Assembly (NCBI RefSeq): GCF_003258365.1
Contig: NZ_QHKM01000001.1
Location: forward strand, 1,364,001 to 1,428,000
DNA: 64,000 bases
Direction of reading: 5' to 3'
DNA from: Hymenobacter edaphi
Lineage (GTDB): Bacteria > Bacteroidota > Bacteroidia > Cytophagales > Hymenobacteraceae
The first letter of the stretch is position 1. Each line of letters begins with the position of its first letter. A program made the position numbers and the translations under genes. A model generated the notes under the pieces. That model ran no database searches and was not told the DNA's origin. It was given only the letters and a program-made list of their open reading frames with translations. Positions 37,642-46,576 of this stretch are shown one piece after another.

Positions 37642-40080
37642 ATGCTCCGTCATTACCTCACCGTCACCGTGCGGAATCTGCTTAAGCACAAGCTGATAGC
37701 CGGCATCAACCTCTTCGGCCTGACCACGGGGCTGACTTGCTGCCTGCTGATTCTGGCTTACATCCTGCACGAAACCAGCTACGACCGCCGCGTGCCCGAG
37801 GCCGAGCGGATCTACCGCGTCACCCGCGACTTTTACAACCCCGACGGGGCCGCCACCCTGCAGCTGAGCGCGGTGGCGCCGGTGGTGGGCCCGCTGCTGA
37901 AAAACGACTTTCCGCAGATCGAGAAAATCACCCGGCTGCTCCTCTTCAGCCCGGTGGTGGTGCGCCACGCGGACCGCATCCTGACCGAGGACAGCCTGAT
38001 GTTTTCCGAGCCGGCGTTTCTGGACATGTTCGCCGTGCGCATGCTCAGCGGCGACGCCCGCACGGCCCTTTCGGAGCCCAATTCGCTGATTCTGGAGCAG
38101 AGCGCGGCCCGCAAGTACTTCGGCGACCAGGACCCGATGAACCAGGAGCTGAAGCTGGACGGGCGCATTGCCTGCAAGGTCACCGGCGTGTACCAGGGCC
38201 TGCCCGAAAACAGCCACCTGCACCCGGCCGTGCTCGTGTCTTTCAGCACCCTGAACGACTCGACCGTGTACGGGGAGCGAAACCTGCGTACGAGCTGGAG
38301 CAACAACGCCTTTCACACCTACCTGCAGCTGCCCGCCGGCTACGACGCCCGCCAGCTCGAAGCCCAGTTTCCGGCCTTCCTCGACCGGCACCAGCCCCAG
38401 AACAAGCGCGCCACCGACTACGTGCGGCCCTCCAAGATGACCGCCCTGCAGCTGCAGCGCCTCACCGACGTGCACCTGCACTCCAACCGCGCCGACGAGC
38501 TGGAGCCCAACGGCGACGTGAACCGCGTGTACATCTTCGGCATCATCGCGCTGTTCGTGCTGCTGATTGCCTGCATCAACTACATGAACCTGAGCACTGC
38601 CCGGGCCGCCCTGCGGGCCAAGGAAGTGGGGGTGCGCAAGGTGGTGGGCGCGCAGCGCTCCGAAATCATCCTGCAGTTTCTGGGCGAGTCGGTGCTGATA
38701 ACGGCCGTGGCCACGGGGCTGGCGGTGGGCTGCACGGTGCTGGCCCTGCCCTGGCTGAGCCGCCTGGCGGGCACGGCCCTGCCCCCGCAGTTGCTGTGGC
38801 AACCGGCGGTGCTGCTCGGGCTGCTGGTGCTGCCCTTGGTGGTGGGCGTGGTATCGGGGCTGTATCCGGCGCTGTTCATGTCCTCGTTCCAGCCCCAGCA
38901 GATTCTGAAGGGCTTCACCAAAATCAGCGGGGGCCTCGCGTTCCGGCGGGTGCTGGTGGTGGTGCAGTTCGTGGTGTCCATCGGGCTGCTGGTGAGCACC
39001 GCCGTGGTGGGCCTGCAGCTGCGCTACCTGCGGCAGGCCCCGCTGGGCTACGACCGGGCGCAGATTGTTACGCTGGCCTATCCGCTGCCCCTCAGGCCCC
39101 AGTACGAAGCCTTCGGCCAAGCCCTGCAGCAGCAAGCCGGCGTGCAGGCCCTGGCCCGCTCCTCGCGCATCCCGACGGGCCGCCTGCTCGACGCCAGCGA
39201 CGCCGCGGCCGGCATCGGCGACTCGCTGCGGCCCACCTCGGCCAACGTGAAGTACCTCGGCATCGATGAGGGCTTTCTGCCCACCTACGGCATCAAGCTG
39301 GCCGCCGGGCGCAACTTCGACCCCAAGGCTTTCCCCACCGACACCCTGGGCTTTATCCTGAACGCCACCGCCGTGCGCATGATCGGCTGGAAGTCGCCGG
39401 CGGAAGCGGTGGGCCAGGCGTTTCGCTACGGCGGAGTGCTGGGCCGGGTGCTGGGCGTGACCCAGGACTACCACTTCGAGTCCCTGCACCAACCCATCGT
39501 GCCGATGGTGATGTTTCTGAGCTCGGCCACCTCCCGCTCGTCCTACAACTACGTGTCGGTGAAGCTGGCCGGGGGCAACGTCGCGGGTTCCTTGCAGCAC
39601 CTGGAGCGCACCTGGAAGGAGTTTCTGCCCGACGAGCCCTTCACCTACACCTTCCTCGACGAGAGCTACGCCAAGCTCTACCAAGCCGAACTACGCCAGA
39701 CCCTGCTCTTCAGCATCTTCGCCGGCATTGCCATCCTCATTGCCTGCCTGGGTTTATTCGGGCTATCGTCCTTCGCCATCACCCAGCGCGTGAAGGAAAT
39801 CGGTATTCGCAAGGTGCTCGGGGCCAGCACCTCCACCATCGTCATGCTGCTCTCCAGCGACTTTATGAAGCTGGTGCTGGTGGCCGCGCTGCTGGCCTTT
39901 CCGCTCTCGTGGTACGTGATGCACCGCTGGCTGCAGGACTTCGCCTACCGCATCAATATGCCCTGGTGGGTGTTTCCGTTGGCCGGACTGGCCGCCGCCG
40001 GCGTCGCCCTGGCCACCATCGTGTCGCAGACGGTGAGCGTGGCCCGCGCCAACCCGGTTAAAAGCCTGCGCACGGAGTAG
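37642..40080 (+). CDS. FtsX/MacB-type ABC transporter permease
   Basis: 812 residues. Two copies of the MacB_PCD plus FtsX unit are visible: an N-terminal helix (I-A-G-I-N-L-F-G-L-T-T-G-L-T-C-C), periplasmic domain, three helices with V-G-V-R-K-V-V-G-A-Q-R; then a second periplasmic domain and three helices with E-I-G-I-R-K-V-L-G-A-S-T. The double arrangement is usual in Bacteroidota for permeases that work as one polypeptide. Substrate is unknown; antibiotics, lipopeptides or envelope components are the usual possibilities. It completes the adaptor-ATPase-permease operon controlled by the divergent two-component system. Confidence 0.93.
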   Translation: MLRHYLTVTVRNLLKHKLIAGINLFGLTTGLTCCLLILAYILHETSYDRRVPEAERIYRVTRDFYNPDGAATLQLSAVAPVVGPLLKNDFPQIEKITRLLLFSPVVVRHADRILTEDSLMFSEPAFLDMFAVRMLSGDARTALSEPNSLILEQSAARKYFGDQDPMNQELKLDGRIACKVTGVYQGLPENSHLHPAVLVSFSTLNDSTVYGERNLRTSWSNNAFHTYLQLPAGYDARQLEAQFPAFLDRHQPQNKRATDYVRPSKMTALQLQRLTDVHLHSNRADELEPNGDVNRVYIFGIIALFVLLIACINYMNLSTARAALRAKEVGVRKVVGAQRSEIILQFLGESVLITAVATGLAVGCTVLALPWLSRLAGTALPPQLLWQPAVLLGLLVLPLVVGVVSGLYPALFMSSFQPQQILKGFTKISGGLAFRRVLVVVQFVVSIGLLVSTAVVGLQLRYLRQAPLGYDRAQIVTLAYPLPLRPQYEAFGQALQQQAGVQALARSSRIPTGRLLDASDAAAGIGDSLRPTSANVKYLGIDEGFLPTYGIKLAAGRNFDPKAFPTDTLGFILNATAVRMIGWKSPAEAVGQAFRYGGVLGRVLGVTQDYHFESLHQPIVPMVMFLSSATSRSSYNYVSVKLAGGNVAGSLQHLERTWKEFLPDEPFTYTFLDESYAKLYQAELRQTLLFSIFAGIAILIACLGLFGLSSFAITQRVKEIGIRKVLGASTSTIVMLLSSDFMKLVLVAALLAFPLSWYVMHRWLQDFAYRINMPWWVFPLAGLAAAGVALATIVSQTVSVARANPVKSLRTE

Positions 40081-40121
40081 GCGGGCATCAGCTTTAGTTG
40101 CTGTTTTTACTTAAGAAAGGG

Positions 40122-40343
40122 TCGTCATCCTGAGCAGAGCGAACCGGAGGAAGGCGAAGCCAAGGAACTTCCTCCGAGCTAGCATCGCCGCTGAGGCCAA
40201 CGAACAAGCGCTAATCCGCTGGAACAACAAAGCGCAGCCACCAACATCAAGGCGTTGGTGGCTGCGCTTTTCGCTTGTGCAGGGTCAGAGGAGGGTCCTT
40301 GGCTTCGCCTTCCTCCGGTTCGTCTGCGGCTCAGAATGACGGC
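40122..40343. repeat. Inverted dispersed repeat pair around a terminator
   Basis: About 54-bp arms at 40122-40175 and 40289-40343 are inverted relatives sharing GAACCGGAGGAAGGCGAAG. Each begins with GTCATxCTGAGC, as do the 38-bp repeats in the arginine region. Confidence 0.75.
40229..40271. terminator. Bidirectional terminator
   Basis: A perfect 17-bp stem (AAAGCGCAGCCACCAAC with its complement) with an 8-base loop ends in a T-run, between the convergent permease and argF' genes. Confidence 0.93.
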
Positions 40344-40362
40344 CCTCTTTTCCGCTTAGCGC

Positions 40363-41316
40363 TTAGCCTTGCGGCTTCAGCATCTCGTGCAGCACCGTCT
40401 GCATGGAAAACACGCGGTTGCCGGCTTCCTGCACCACCAGGGAGTTGGGCGAGTCCAGCACCGCGTCACTCACTTCCACGTTGCGGCGCACGGGCAGGCA
40501 GTGGATGAACTTCGCGTCGTTGGTGAGGGCCATGTGGCGCGCGTCCACCATCCAGCTCGGGTCCTGGGTGATGACCTGCCCGTAGTTCTGGTAGCTGCTC
40601 CAGTTCTTGGCGTACACGTAGTCGGCGCCTTCCAGGGCCTTCTGCTGGTCGTACTCGATGCGGGCACCCTTGGTGAACTGCTCGGCCAGCTCATAGCCCT
40701 CGGGGTGGGTGATGACGAAATCCACCCAGTCGACTTCCGAGAACCAGTCGGCGAAGGAGTTGGGCACGCACTGGGGCAGAGCGCGCACGTGCGGGGCCCA
40801 GGTCAAGACCACTTTCACGCGCTCGGTTTTCTTGGTTTCGGCCACGGTGATGAGGTCGGCGAAGCTTTGCAGCGGGTGCAGGGTGGCGCTTTCCAGGCTG
40901 ATGACGGGCACGGTGGCGTGCTGCAGAATCTTGTTGAAGACCACCTCATTATAGTCCTCGTCGCGGTCCTTGAGGCCGGGGAAGGTGCGCACGCCCAGCA
41001 CGTCGCAGTACTGGCTCATCACGGCAATGGCTTCCTTGATGTGCTCCTGCGTGCTGCCGTTCATCACCGCGCCGTCGGCCATTTCCAGGGTCCAGGAGTC
41101 GGCACCGGCGTTGAGCACCCAGGCTTGGGCCCCGAGGTTGTAGGCGGCCTTGATGGAGCTGAGGCGGGTGCGCAGGCTGGGGTTGAAGAAAATCAGCCCG
41201 ATGGTCTTGTTCTTGCCCAGGTGCTGGTAGCCGAAGGGGTTCTGCTTAATCTCCAGCGCCTGTTGCAGCAGGGCACGGTAGTCGGGTACGTCGGCGAACG
41301 AGGTAAATTTTTTCAT
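40363..41316 (-). CDS. argF': N-acylornithine carbamoyltransferase (ArgF' type)
   Basis: 317 residues. It transfers carbamoyl from carbamoyl phosphate to an N-acylornithine, the Bacteroidota and Xanthomonas variant of the step. Seen: N-P-S-L-R-T-R (carbamoyl-phosphate loop), H-P-L-Q-S-F-A-D (substrate loop), T-W-A-P-H (acylornithine-specific), H-C-L-P-V-R-R-N. Residue 90, in N-G-S-T-Q-E-H, is Gln. As I recall, Pro90 marks the succinylornithine enzyme of Bacteroides and Glu the acetylornithine enzyme of Xanthomonas, so the acyl group cannot be read off. The GNAT gene in the cluster favours acetyl. It is the last gene of the minus-strand arginine cluster, separated from carB by two zinc-ribbon genes. 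Confidence 0.93.
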   Translation of the reverse strand: MKKFTSFADVPDYRALLQQALEIKQNPFGYQHLGKNKTIGLIFFNPSLRTRLSSIKAAYNLGAQAWVLNAGADSWTLEMADGAVMNGSTQEHIKEAIAVMSQYCDVLGVRTFPGLKDRDEDYNEVVFNKILQHATVPVISLESATLHPLQSFADLITVAETKKTERVKVVLTWAPHVRALPQCVPNSFADWFSEVDWVDFVITHPEGYELAEQFTKGARIEYDQQKALEGADYVYAKNWSSYQNYGQVITQDPSWMVDARHMALTNDAKFIHCLPVRRNVEVSDAVLDSPNSLVVQEAGNRVFSMQTVLHEMLKPQG

Positions 41317-41358
41317 GGGGTGTTCTACGGGATTTCAGAACGTCAGACGGCAAAGGCC

Positions 41359-41396
41359 GTCATCCTGAGCTTGTCGAAGCATCTCTACCGCTTCGT
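41359..41396 (+). repeat. 38-bp dispersed intergenic repeat
   Basis: Begins GTCATCCTGAGCTTGTCGAA and ends CTACCGCTTCGT. Copies with one or two changes lie at 46528, 47019 (inverted) and 49880, all in gaps between arginine-region genes. Confidence 0.9.
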
Positions 41397-41407
41397 GGAA
41401 CGCAGGG

Positions 41408-42043
41408 CTATTTCTGCTCTTTCTTGATTATTTCAACCTTGACATGATGCGTCCGACGGTTCTCATAGTACTGAAGGGCTTCCTTTTCAACCTCAGCCTT
41501 GGTCACGCTGGGCCGCCAAGATTTATCTAATGTGTAGCCGTCTTCTGAAACAGCGGGTTGCTCGAAGCTGACGGCGGCTTTCTCATCCTCTGGAATGAAT
41601 TGATACAGCTGCCCCATCCGAATCATCGAATCCAGTGAGGTCAGTCCGTTTTTGTGCATTTCTTCCTCCGTCAACTCTTCACCGCAATTGTCACAGTGCT
41701 TTTCCTGCGCATTAAAGGCTATGTAGCCGCAGACTGGGCACGTGGAATATACAATACCGTCTTTGCTCATCACCTGGCCGGATTGCGGCATCAGAATAGT
41801 TGGTAGTGCCAATCCGATTACCAGAACTACTAGCACAACCACTCGGACGGTAACAGAACGCTTGCTGGTAAAATAATAACCGGCTACCCCTAATGCGCCA
41901 GCGACTAGGCCGGCTAGACCACTGTAAAGAACTTTCATGCCTTTATCAGTCGTGTATGCATCACCAAACTGCATAGCACTTATCAAGGGAAGCACTAGAA
42001 AGGCGACAAACCAGTACTGGTCTGTATTCAGTTTTGATTTCAA
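41408..42043 (-). CDS. Membrane protein with zinc-ribbon motif
   Basis: 211 residues. Three hydrophobic segments (about 12-24, 40-58 and 68-86) precede a cytoplasmic or external stretch with C-P-V-C-G-Y (near 103) and C-D-N-C-G-E (near 118), a four-cysteine zinc-ribbon pattern. The rest is charged. No family was recognised. GC content is visibly lower than in the surrounding arginine genes, which suggests later arrival. It lies between argF' and carB on the same strand and is probably carried on the same transcript; no link to arginine synthesis is evident. Confidence 0.65.
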   Translation of the reverse strand: MKSKLNTDQYWFVAFLVLPLISAMQFGDAYTTDKGMKVLYSGLAGLVAGALGVAGYYFTSKRSVTVRVVVLVVLVIGLALPTILMPQSGQVMSKDGIVYSTCPVCGYIAFNAQEKHCDNCGEELTEEEMHKNGLTSLDSMIRMGQLYQFIPEDEKAAVSFEQPAVSEDGYTLDKSWRPSVTKAEVEKEALQYYENRRTHHVKVEIIKKEQK

Positions 42044-42076
42044 GATATGCGGCCGTTATGCTGGGAGATTCACCAA

Positions 42077-42406
42077 TTACTTATCAGTACGTCTCGCTTG
42101 TGTCTGATACATGACTACAAACTCCTGCGCCTCCCGCATATTCTCCGGGTACTGGACATAGTTTTCAATCTTGGCATTTCGCACGGGGTTCTCATCCACA
42201 TGATAGATGTGCTGATATGAAAAGCCGTTTTCAACAAGAAATTTCACGGTTTCCCATTTAGCCGTTTCCGTTTTCTTCGGCGGGCGAAACCGGTGTGGCA
42301 GTCGAATCATCTGCTGCCCACATTCTCTGCACGTCATTTCGCCAGTCACGCCAAAAGGCATATTGAATGCTTTGCGACAGTTCAGGCAGACGTTTTTGTG
42401 TCCCAT
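42077..42406 (-). CDS. Small zinc-ribbon protein
   Basis: 109 residues beginning M-G-H-K-N-V-C-L-N-C-R-K-A-F-N with a second pair C-R-E-C-G-Q, a four-cysteine zinc-binding ribbon (about residues 7-32). It is followed by P-H-R-F-R-P-P-K-K and K-W-E-T-V. Short proteins of this kind are common in Bacteroidota and have no known function. It is AT-richer than its neighbours, like the gene after it, with which it may have arrived. It follows carB after a 350-bp gap that contains tandem repeats. Confidence 0.6.
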   Translation of the reverse strand: MGHKNVCLNCRKAFNMPFGVTGEMTCRECGQQMIRLPHRFRPPKKTETAKWETVKFLVENGFSYQHIYHVDENPVRNAKIENYVQYPENMREAQEFVVMYQTQARRTDK

Positions 42407-42522
42407 AGCTGGTAAACAAGAATAAGAAGGTCAAACCTGGAAACGCGTGACGGCATGCTCCATCTGGCGTTCTTGTAAACACCGCTGACATAAGGTACAC
42501 TGCGCTAAACTCGCGCCAACTT

Positions 42523-42563
42523 GGTTTCTGAGCACCTGTGAGGTCCCATGTGCTCAGAAACCA
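42523..42563. repeat. 13-bp perfect inverted repeat next to tandem repeats
   Basis: GGTTTCTGAGCAC (42523-42535) and GTGCTCAGAAACC (42551-42563) pair perfectly around 15 bases. The arms match the start of the adjacent 42-bp repeat unit, so this is an inverted copy of its first part. It could also act as a terminator for carB on the minus strand. Confidence 0.7.
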
Positions 42564-42564
42564 T

Positions 42565-42732
42565 TGTTTTTAGGCACATAGGACGTCACACCTGCCCATA
42601 ATCAATGGTTTTCGAGCACATGGGACCTTACACGTGCCTGAAATCAATGGTTTCCGAACACATGTGACCTCACACCTGGCAAAAAACGATGGTTTCCGAG
42701 CACATGTGACTTCACACTTGCCCGGAAACCAT
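42565..42732. repeat. Four tandem 42-bp repeats after carB
   Basis: Units start at 42565, 42607, 42649 and 42691. Each reads TGGTTTCCGAGCACATGTGA with small changes, then CCTCACACCTGCC. Each holds the short palindrome TGTGA-N2-TCACA. They lie between the carB stop codon and the zinc-ribbon gene. Confidence 0.88.
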
Positions 42733-42754
42733 CGGTTCCTGCCGTAGGCCCCGC

Positions 42755-45700
42755 TTACAGCACCGGCTCGGTCTGCGCCTTGAACTCCTTCCAGCTCTTG
42801 ATGCTCAAATCCTGCAGCTTCAGCGTGGTGAAGGCCTTGATAAAGGCTTTGGCCAGGCGGGCGTTGGTGATGAGCGGGATGTTGAAGTCGACGGCCGTGC
42901 GGCGGATTTTGTAGTCGTTGTCCAACTCGCCCTTGGTCAGGTTCTTGGGGATATTGATGACCAGGTCGATTTTCCGCTCGCGCAGGTAGGTCAGGGCGTT
43001 GGGCTCCTGCAGCTCGTCGGGCCAGTAGACCAGGGTGCTGGCCACGCCGTTTTCGGTCAGGAACAGGTGCGTGCCGTGGGTGGCGTAGATGGTGTAGTCC
43101 TTCTGCACCAGCAGCTTGGCGGCGCTGAGCAGGGCCACCTTGGAGAGCAGCGGGCCGCTGGACATCAGCACCGTCTTTTCCGGAATGCGGTAGCCCACCG
43201 ACAGCAGGGACTTCAGCAGCGCTTCCTCGGCCGTGTCGCCCAGGCAACCCACTTCGCCGGTGCTGGTCATGTCCACGCGCAGCACCGGGTCGGCGCCCTG
43301 CAGGCGGGTAAAGGAGAATTGCGAGGCCTTCACGCCTACGAAGGGCAGGTCATATACCAGCTCGCTTGCGTCGCGCTCCACGTGCTGGCCCAGCAGCACC
43401 TTCGTGGCCTTCTTGATCAGGTTGTGGCCCGATACCTTGCTCACGAACGGGAAGCTGCGGGAGGCGCGCAGGTTGCACTCGATAACGCGGATGGCGCCGT
43501 TTTTCTCTAGGAACTGGATGTTGAACGGCCCGCTGATTTCGAAGCGCTTGGCAATCTTCTCGGCAATGACCTTGAGCTTGCGCACCGTGCCCACGTACAC
43601 GCGCTGCGGCGGGTAGTACATGGTGGCGTCGCCGGAGTGTACGCCGGCAAACTCCACGTGCTCCGATATGGCGTACGACACGATTTCGCCCTTGTCGGCC
43701 ACCGCGTCCAGCTCGATTTCCTTGGCTTCCTGGATGAACTCCGACACCACCACCGGGTACTCGGCGCTGACCTCCACGGCCAGTTTCAGGTACTCCTCCA
43801 GCTCCTGCGGGTTCGACACCACATTCATAGCCGCGCCCGACAGCACGTAGCTCGGGCGGATCAGCACCGGGAAGCCGACTTCTTTCACGAAGCCGTAGAT
43901 GGCCTCCATCGTGGTCAGCTCGCTCCAGCGCGGTTGGGCAATGCCCAGCTCGTCCATGATGCTGCTGAACTTGTGGCGGTTTTCGGCCTCGTCGATGCGG
44001 GCGGCGGCGGTGCCCAGGATGGGCGCGCCGGCCTGCTCCAGGCGGGTGGCAATGTTGTTCGGAATCTGCCCGCCGGTGCTCAGAATCACGCCCTGCGGCG
44101 CCTCGAAGTCCAGGATGTCCATCACCCGCTCGTAGCTCAATTCCTCGAAGTACAGGCGGTCCGACACGTCGTAGTCGGTGCTTACGGTTTCGGGGTTGTA
44201 GTTGATGATGATGGACTTGTAGCCCTCCTCGTTCACCGTCTGGGCCGCGTTTACGCCGCACCAGTCAAACTCCACCGACGAGCCGATGCGGTACACGCCC
44301 GAGCCCAGCACCACCACCGACTTGTCGGTTTCGGGCGCCAGGTCGTTTTCGGTGCCGTGGTAGGTGAGGTAGAGGTAGTTGGTTTGGGCCGGGAATTCGG
44401 CCGCCAGCGTGTCGATTTGCTTGACCACGGGCAGTACGCCCAGGGCCTTGCGGCGGGCGCGCACCAGCATTTCGTTGGCTTTCACCTCGGCCGGGCCGAG
44501 CAATTGCACGGCCAGCTGCTGGTCCGAGAAGCCCGCTTTCTTGGCCTGGCGCAGCAGGTCGGTGTCGAGGGCATCGAGGCCGCCCTGCTGGCGCTTTTCG
44601 CCGAGCTGCAGGCCCAGCTGGTAGATGCCGTAGAGGCGCTGCAAAAACCATCGGTCGATGCGCGTCAGCTCGTACACGCGCTCCACGTCGTAGCCGGCCT
44701 GGAAGGCTTCGTTGATGGCGAAGATGCGCTCCTCGTTCGGCTCGCTCAGCAGCGTGTCGAGGTCCGAGAGGTCGATGGGCTCGGGCTTGTTGGCCACGAA
44801 GCCGCGGCGGCCTGTGTCGAGCATGCGCAGGCCCTTCTGCACGGCTTCCTCGAAGGTTTTGCCGATGGCCATAACCTCGCCCACGCTCTTCATGGCCGAG
44901 CCGATCTGGCGCTGCACGCCCGCAAACTTGCTCAAATCCCAGCGCGGCAGCTTCACCACCAGGTAATCGAGCGAGGGCTCGAAGAAGGCCGAGGTGGTCT
45001 GCGTCACGCTGTTTTTCAGCTCGGCCAGCGAGTAGCCCAGGCTCAGCTTGGCGGCCACGAAGGCCAGCGGGTAGCCCGTAGCCTTAGAAGCCAGGGCCGA
45101 GGAGCGCGACAAACGGGCATTCACCTCAATCACGCGGTACTCCTCCGAGTGCGGGTCGAGGGCGTACTGAATGTTGCACTCGCCCACGATGCCCAGGTGG
45201 CGGATGGTCTTGATGCCGATGCTGCGCAGCTTGTGGTACTCGCGGTTGCTCAGCGTCTGCGACGGAGCCACCACGATGCTCTCCCCGGTGTGGATGCCGA
45301 TGGGGTCGAAGTTCTCCATGTTGCAGACGGTGATGCAGTTGTCGAACTGGTCGCGCACCACCTCGTACTCCACCTCTTTCCAGCCTTTCAAGGACTCTTC
45401 CACCAGAATCTGGTCGGAGGTCGAGAAGGATTTCTGGGCCAGGGTGCGCAGCTCGTCCATGTTGTTGGCGAAGCCGCTGCCCAGGCCGCCCAGCGCGAAG
45501 GCGGCGCGCACGATGATGGGGAAGCCAATCCGCTCCGCGGCCGCCAGCGCGTCTTCCATCGTCGTCACCGCTTCGCTGCGGGCCGTGAGCACGCCGATCT
45601 GGTCGAGCTTTTCCTTGAAGATGTCGCGGTCCTCGGTGTCGATGATGCTCTGCACGGGCGTGCCGAGCACGCGCACGTTGTACTTCTCGAACACGCCGGC

Positions 45701-46003
45701 GCGGTACAGGGCCACGGCGCAGTTCAGGGCCGTTTGGCCGCCGAAGGCCACCAGGATGCCGTCGGGCTGCTCCTTCTTGATGACTTCCTCCACGAAGTAG
45801 GGCGTCACGGGCAGGAAGTACACGTCGTCGGCAATGTCGTCCGACGTCTGCACGGTGGCAATGTTGGGGTTGATGAGGATGGTGCGGATGCCTTCCTCTT
45901 TCAGCGCCTTGAGGGCCTGCGAACCGGAGTAATCGAACTCACCGGCCTCCCCGATTTTGAGGGCACCGGAACCGAGGATGAGAACTTTCTGTGGTTTTTC
46001 CAT
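42755..46003 (-). CDS. carB: Carbamoyl-phosphate synthase large subunit
   Basis: 1082 residues, close to the normal 1070-1080. It makes carbamoyl phosphate from bicarbonate, ATP and ammonia delivered by CarA. Two ATP-grasp halves are visible: the first from L-G-S-G-A-L-K-I-G-E-A-G-E-F-D-Y-S-G, the second from L-G-S-G-V-Y-R-I-G-S-S-V-E-F-D-W-C. E-V-N-A-R-L-S-R-S-S and E-C-N-L-R-A-S-R-S-F carry metal and ATP ligands. The C-terminal MGS-fold domain (A-T-H-G-T-H-L-F-L-T, about 945-1075) is the allosteric site. It is separated from carA by two small genes, which is unusual. It supplies argF' and pyrimidine synthesis. Confidence 0.97.
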   Translation of the reverse strand: MEKPQKVLILGSGALKIGEAGEFDYSGSQALKALKEEGIRTILINPNIATVQTSDDIADDVYFLPVTPYFVEEVIKKEQPDGILVAFGGQTALNCAVALYRAGVFEKYNVRVLGTPVQSIIDTEDRDIFKEKLDQIGVLTARSEAVTTMEDALAAAERIGFPIIVRAAFALGGLGSGFANNMDELRTLAQKSFSTSDQILVEESLKGWKEVEYEVVRDQFDNCITVCNMENFDPIGIHTGESIVVAPSQTLSNREYHKLRSIGIKTIRHLGIVGECNIQYALDPHSEEYRVIEVNARLSRSSALASKATGYPLAFVAAKLSLGYSLAELKNSVTQTTSAFFEPSLDYLVVKLPRWDLSKFAGVQRQIGSAMKSVGEVMAIGKTFEEAVQKGLRMLDTGRRGFVANKPEPIDLSDLDTLLSEPNEERIFAINEAFQAGYDVERVYELTRIDRWFLQRLYGIYQLGLQLGEKRQQGGLDALDTDLLRQAKKAGFSDQQLAVQLLGPAEVKANEMLVRARRKALGVLPVVKQIDTLAAEFPAQTNYLYLTYHGTENDLAPETDKSVVVLGSGVYRIGSSVEFDWCGVNAAQTVNEEGYKSIIINYNPETVSTDYDVSDRLYFEELSYERVMDILDFEAPQGVILSTGGQIPNNIATRLEQAGAPILGTAAARIDEAENRHKFSSIMDELGIAQPRWSELTTMEAIYGFVKEVGFPVLIRPSYVLSGAAMNVVSNPQELEEYLKLAVEVSAEYPVVVSEFIQEAKEIELDAVADKGEIVSYAISEHVEFAGVHSGDATMYYPPQRVYVGTVRKLKVIAEKIAKRFEISGPFNIQFLEKNGAIRVIECNLRASRSFPFVSKVSGHNLIKKATKVLLGQHVERDASELVYDLPFVGVKASQFSFTRLQGADPVLRVDMTSTGEVGCLGDTAEEALLKSLLSVGYRIPEKTVLMSSGPLLSKVALLSAAKLLVQKDYTIYATHGTHLFLTENGVASTLVYWPDELQEPNALTYLRERKIDLVINIPKNLTKGELDNDYKIRRTAVDFNIPLITNARLAKAFIKAFTTLKLQDLSIKSWKEFKAQTEPVL

Positions 46004-46064
46004 TCTAGGAGTTAGCGTACCCGACCCGCGCGGGAGTCGTAGTGAAAAGTCTTGTGGAAGCTGA

Positions 46065-46469
46065 CTACAGCTTGTTGAGTTCCGTGAGCGGCACGGTCCG
46101 CTCTTCGCGGAACAGCGTGTCGGTCTTAATCATGTCCCACTGCCCGGAGGGTCGCTTGACCATCCACATCTTGAGGGTGGCCTCGCCCCGCTCGCCTTGC
46201 AGCACAAACTGAAAAACGTTCGTGTCTTTCTTGGCCCCGAGCTGCTTCACCTTGAAGTTGGTGCCGCTTATTTCGCCGATGCGGTTGGTGATGCGCGGGG
46301 AGTATTTGGCCGACTTCATGGCCCGGGCCACCAAGTCGCCCGGCTCCCCGAGCACCGCTTTCAAAATGGTCTTCTGGCCCACGAACTTGCCGAACAAGTA
46401 CACGGCCAGCACCAGGGCACCAGCTACGATAAACACCCAATTCGGCAGACCTCTACGTTTTTCTGGCAT
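46065..46469 (-). CDS. Small membrane-anchored protein, Coa1-like
   Basis: 134 residues. One N-terminal membrane helix (W-V-F-I-V-A-G-A-L-V-L-A-V-Y-L-F, about 11-27) leads to a soluble alpha/beta domain with L-G-E-P-G-D-L-V and, further on, F-Q-F-V-L-Q-G-E-R-G-E-A. This arrangement resembles the Coa1/Tim21-like cytochrome oxidase assembly proteins annotated in Bacteroidota, but similarity was judged by eye only. It lies 61 bp after carB's start on the same strand, between carB and carA. No role in arginine synthesis is evident. Confidence 0.55.
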   Translation of the reverse strand: MPEKRRGLPNWVFIVAGALVLAVYLFGKFVGQKTILKAVLGEPGDLVARAMKSAKYSPRITNRIGEISGTNFKVKQLGAKKDTNVFQFVLQGERGEATLKMWMVKRPSGQWDMIKTDTLFREERTVPLTELNKL

Positions 46470-46527
46470 GTGGACAGTGCGGTTGAGGGAGCGAATTTAG
46501 AGGGTGAGTTTGTGTGGGGTGCAGACC

Positions 46528-46565
46528 GTCATGCTGAGCTTGTCGAAGCATCTCTACCGCTTCGT
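46528..46565 (+). repeat. 38-bp dispersed intergenic repeat
   Basis: Differs by one base from the copy at 41359-41396. It lies in the gap between two small genes of the arginine region. Confidence 0.9.
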
Positions 46566-46576
46566 TAGACGCTCAA

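Noticed and set aside
42565-42732. The tandem repeats as a CRISPR array
   Set aside because: Units are contiguous 42-bp copies without unique spacers, and no cas gene is present.
42570-43247. A minus-strand frame crossing the tandem repeats into carB
   Set aside because: It overlaps the carB 3' end in another frame; its cysteine-rich repeats are just the translated DNA repeat.
43637-46015. Long plus-strand frame opposite carB
   Set aside because: Antisense shadow of a highly conserved enzyme gene.
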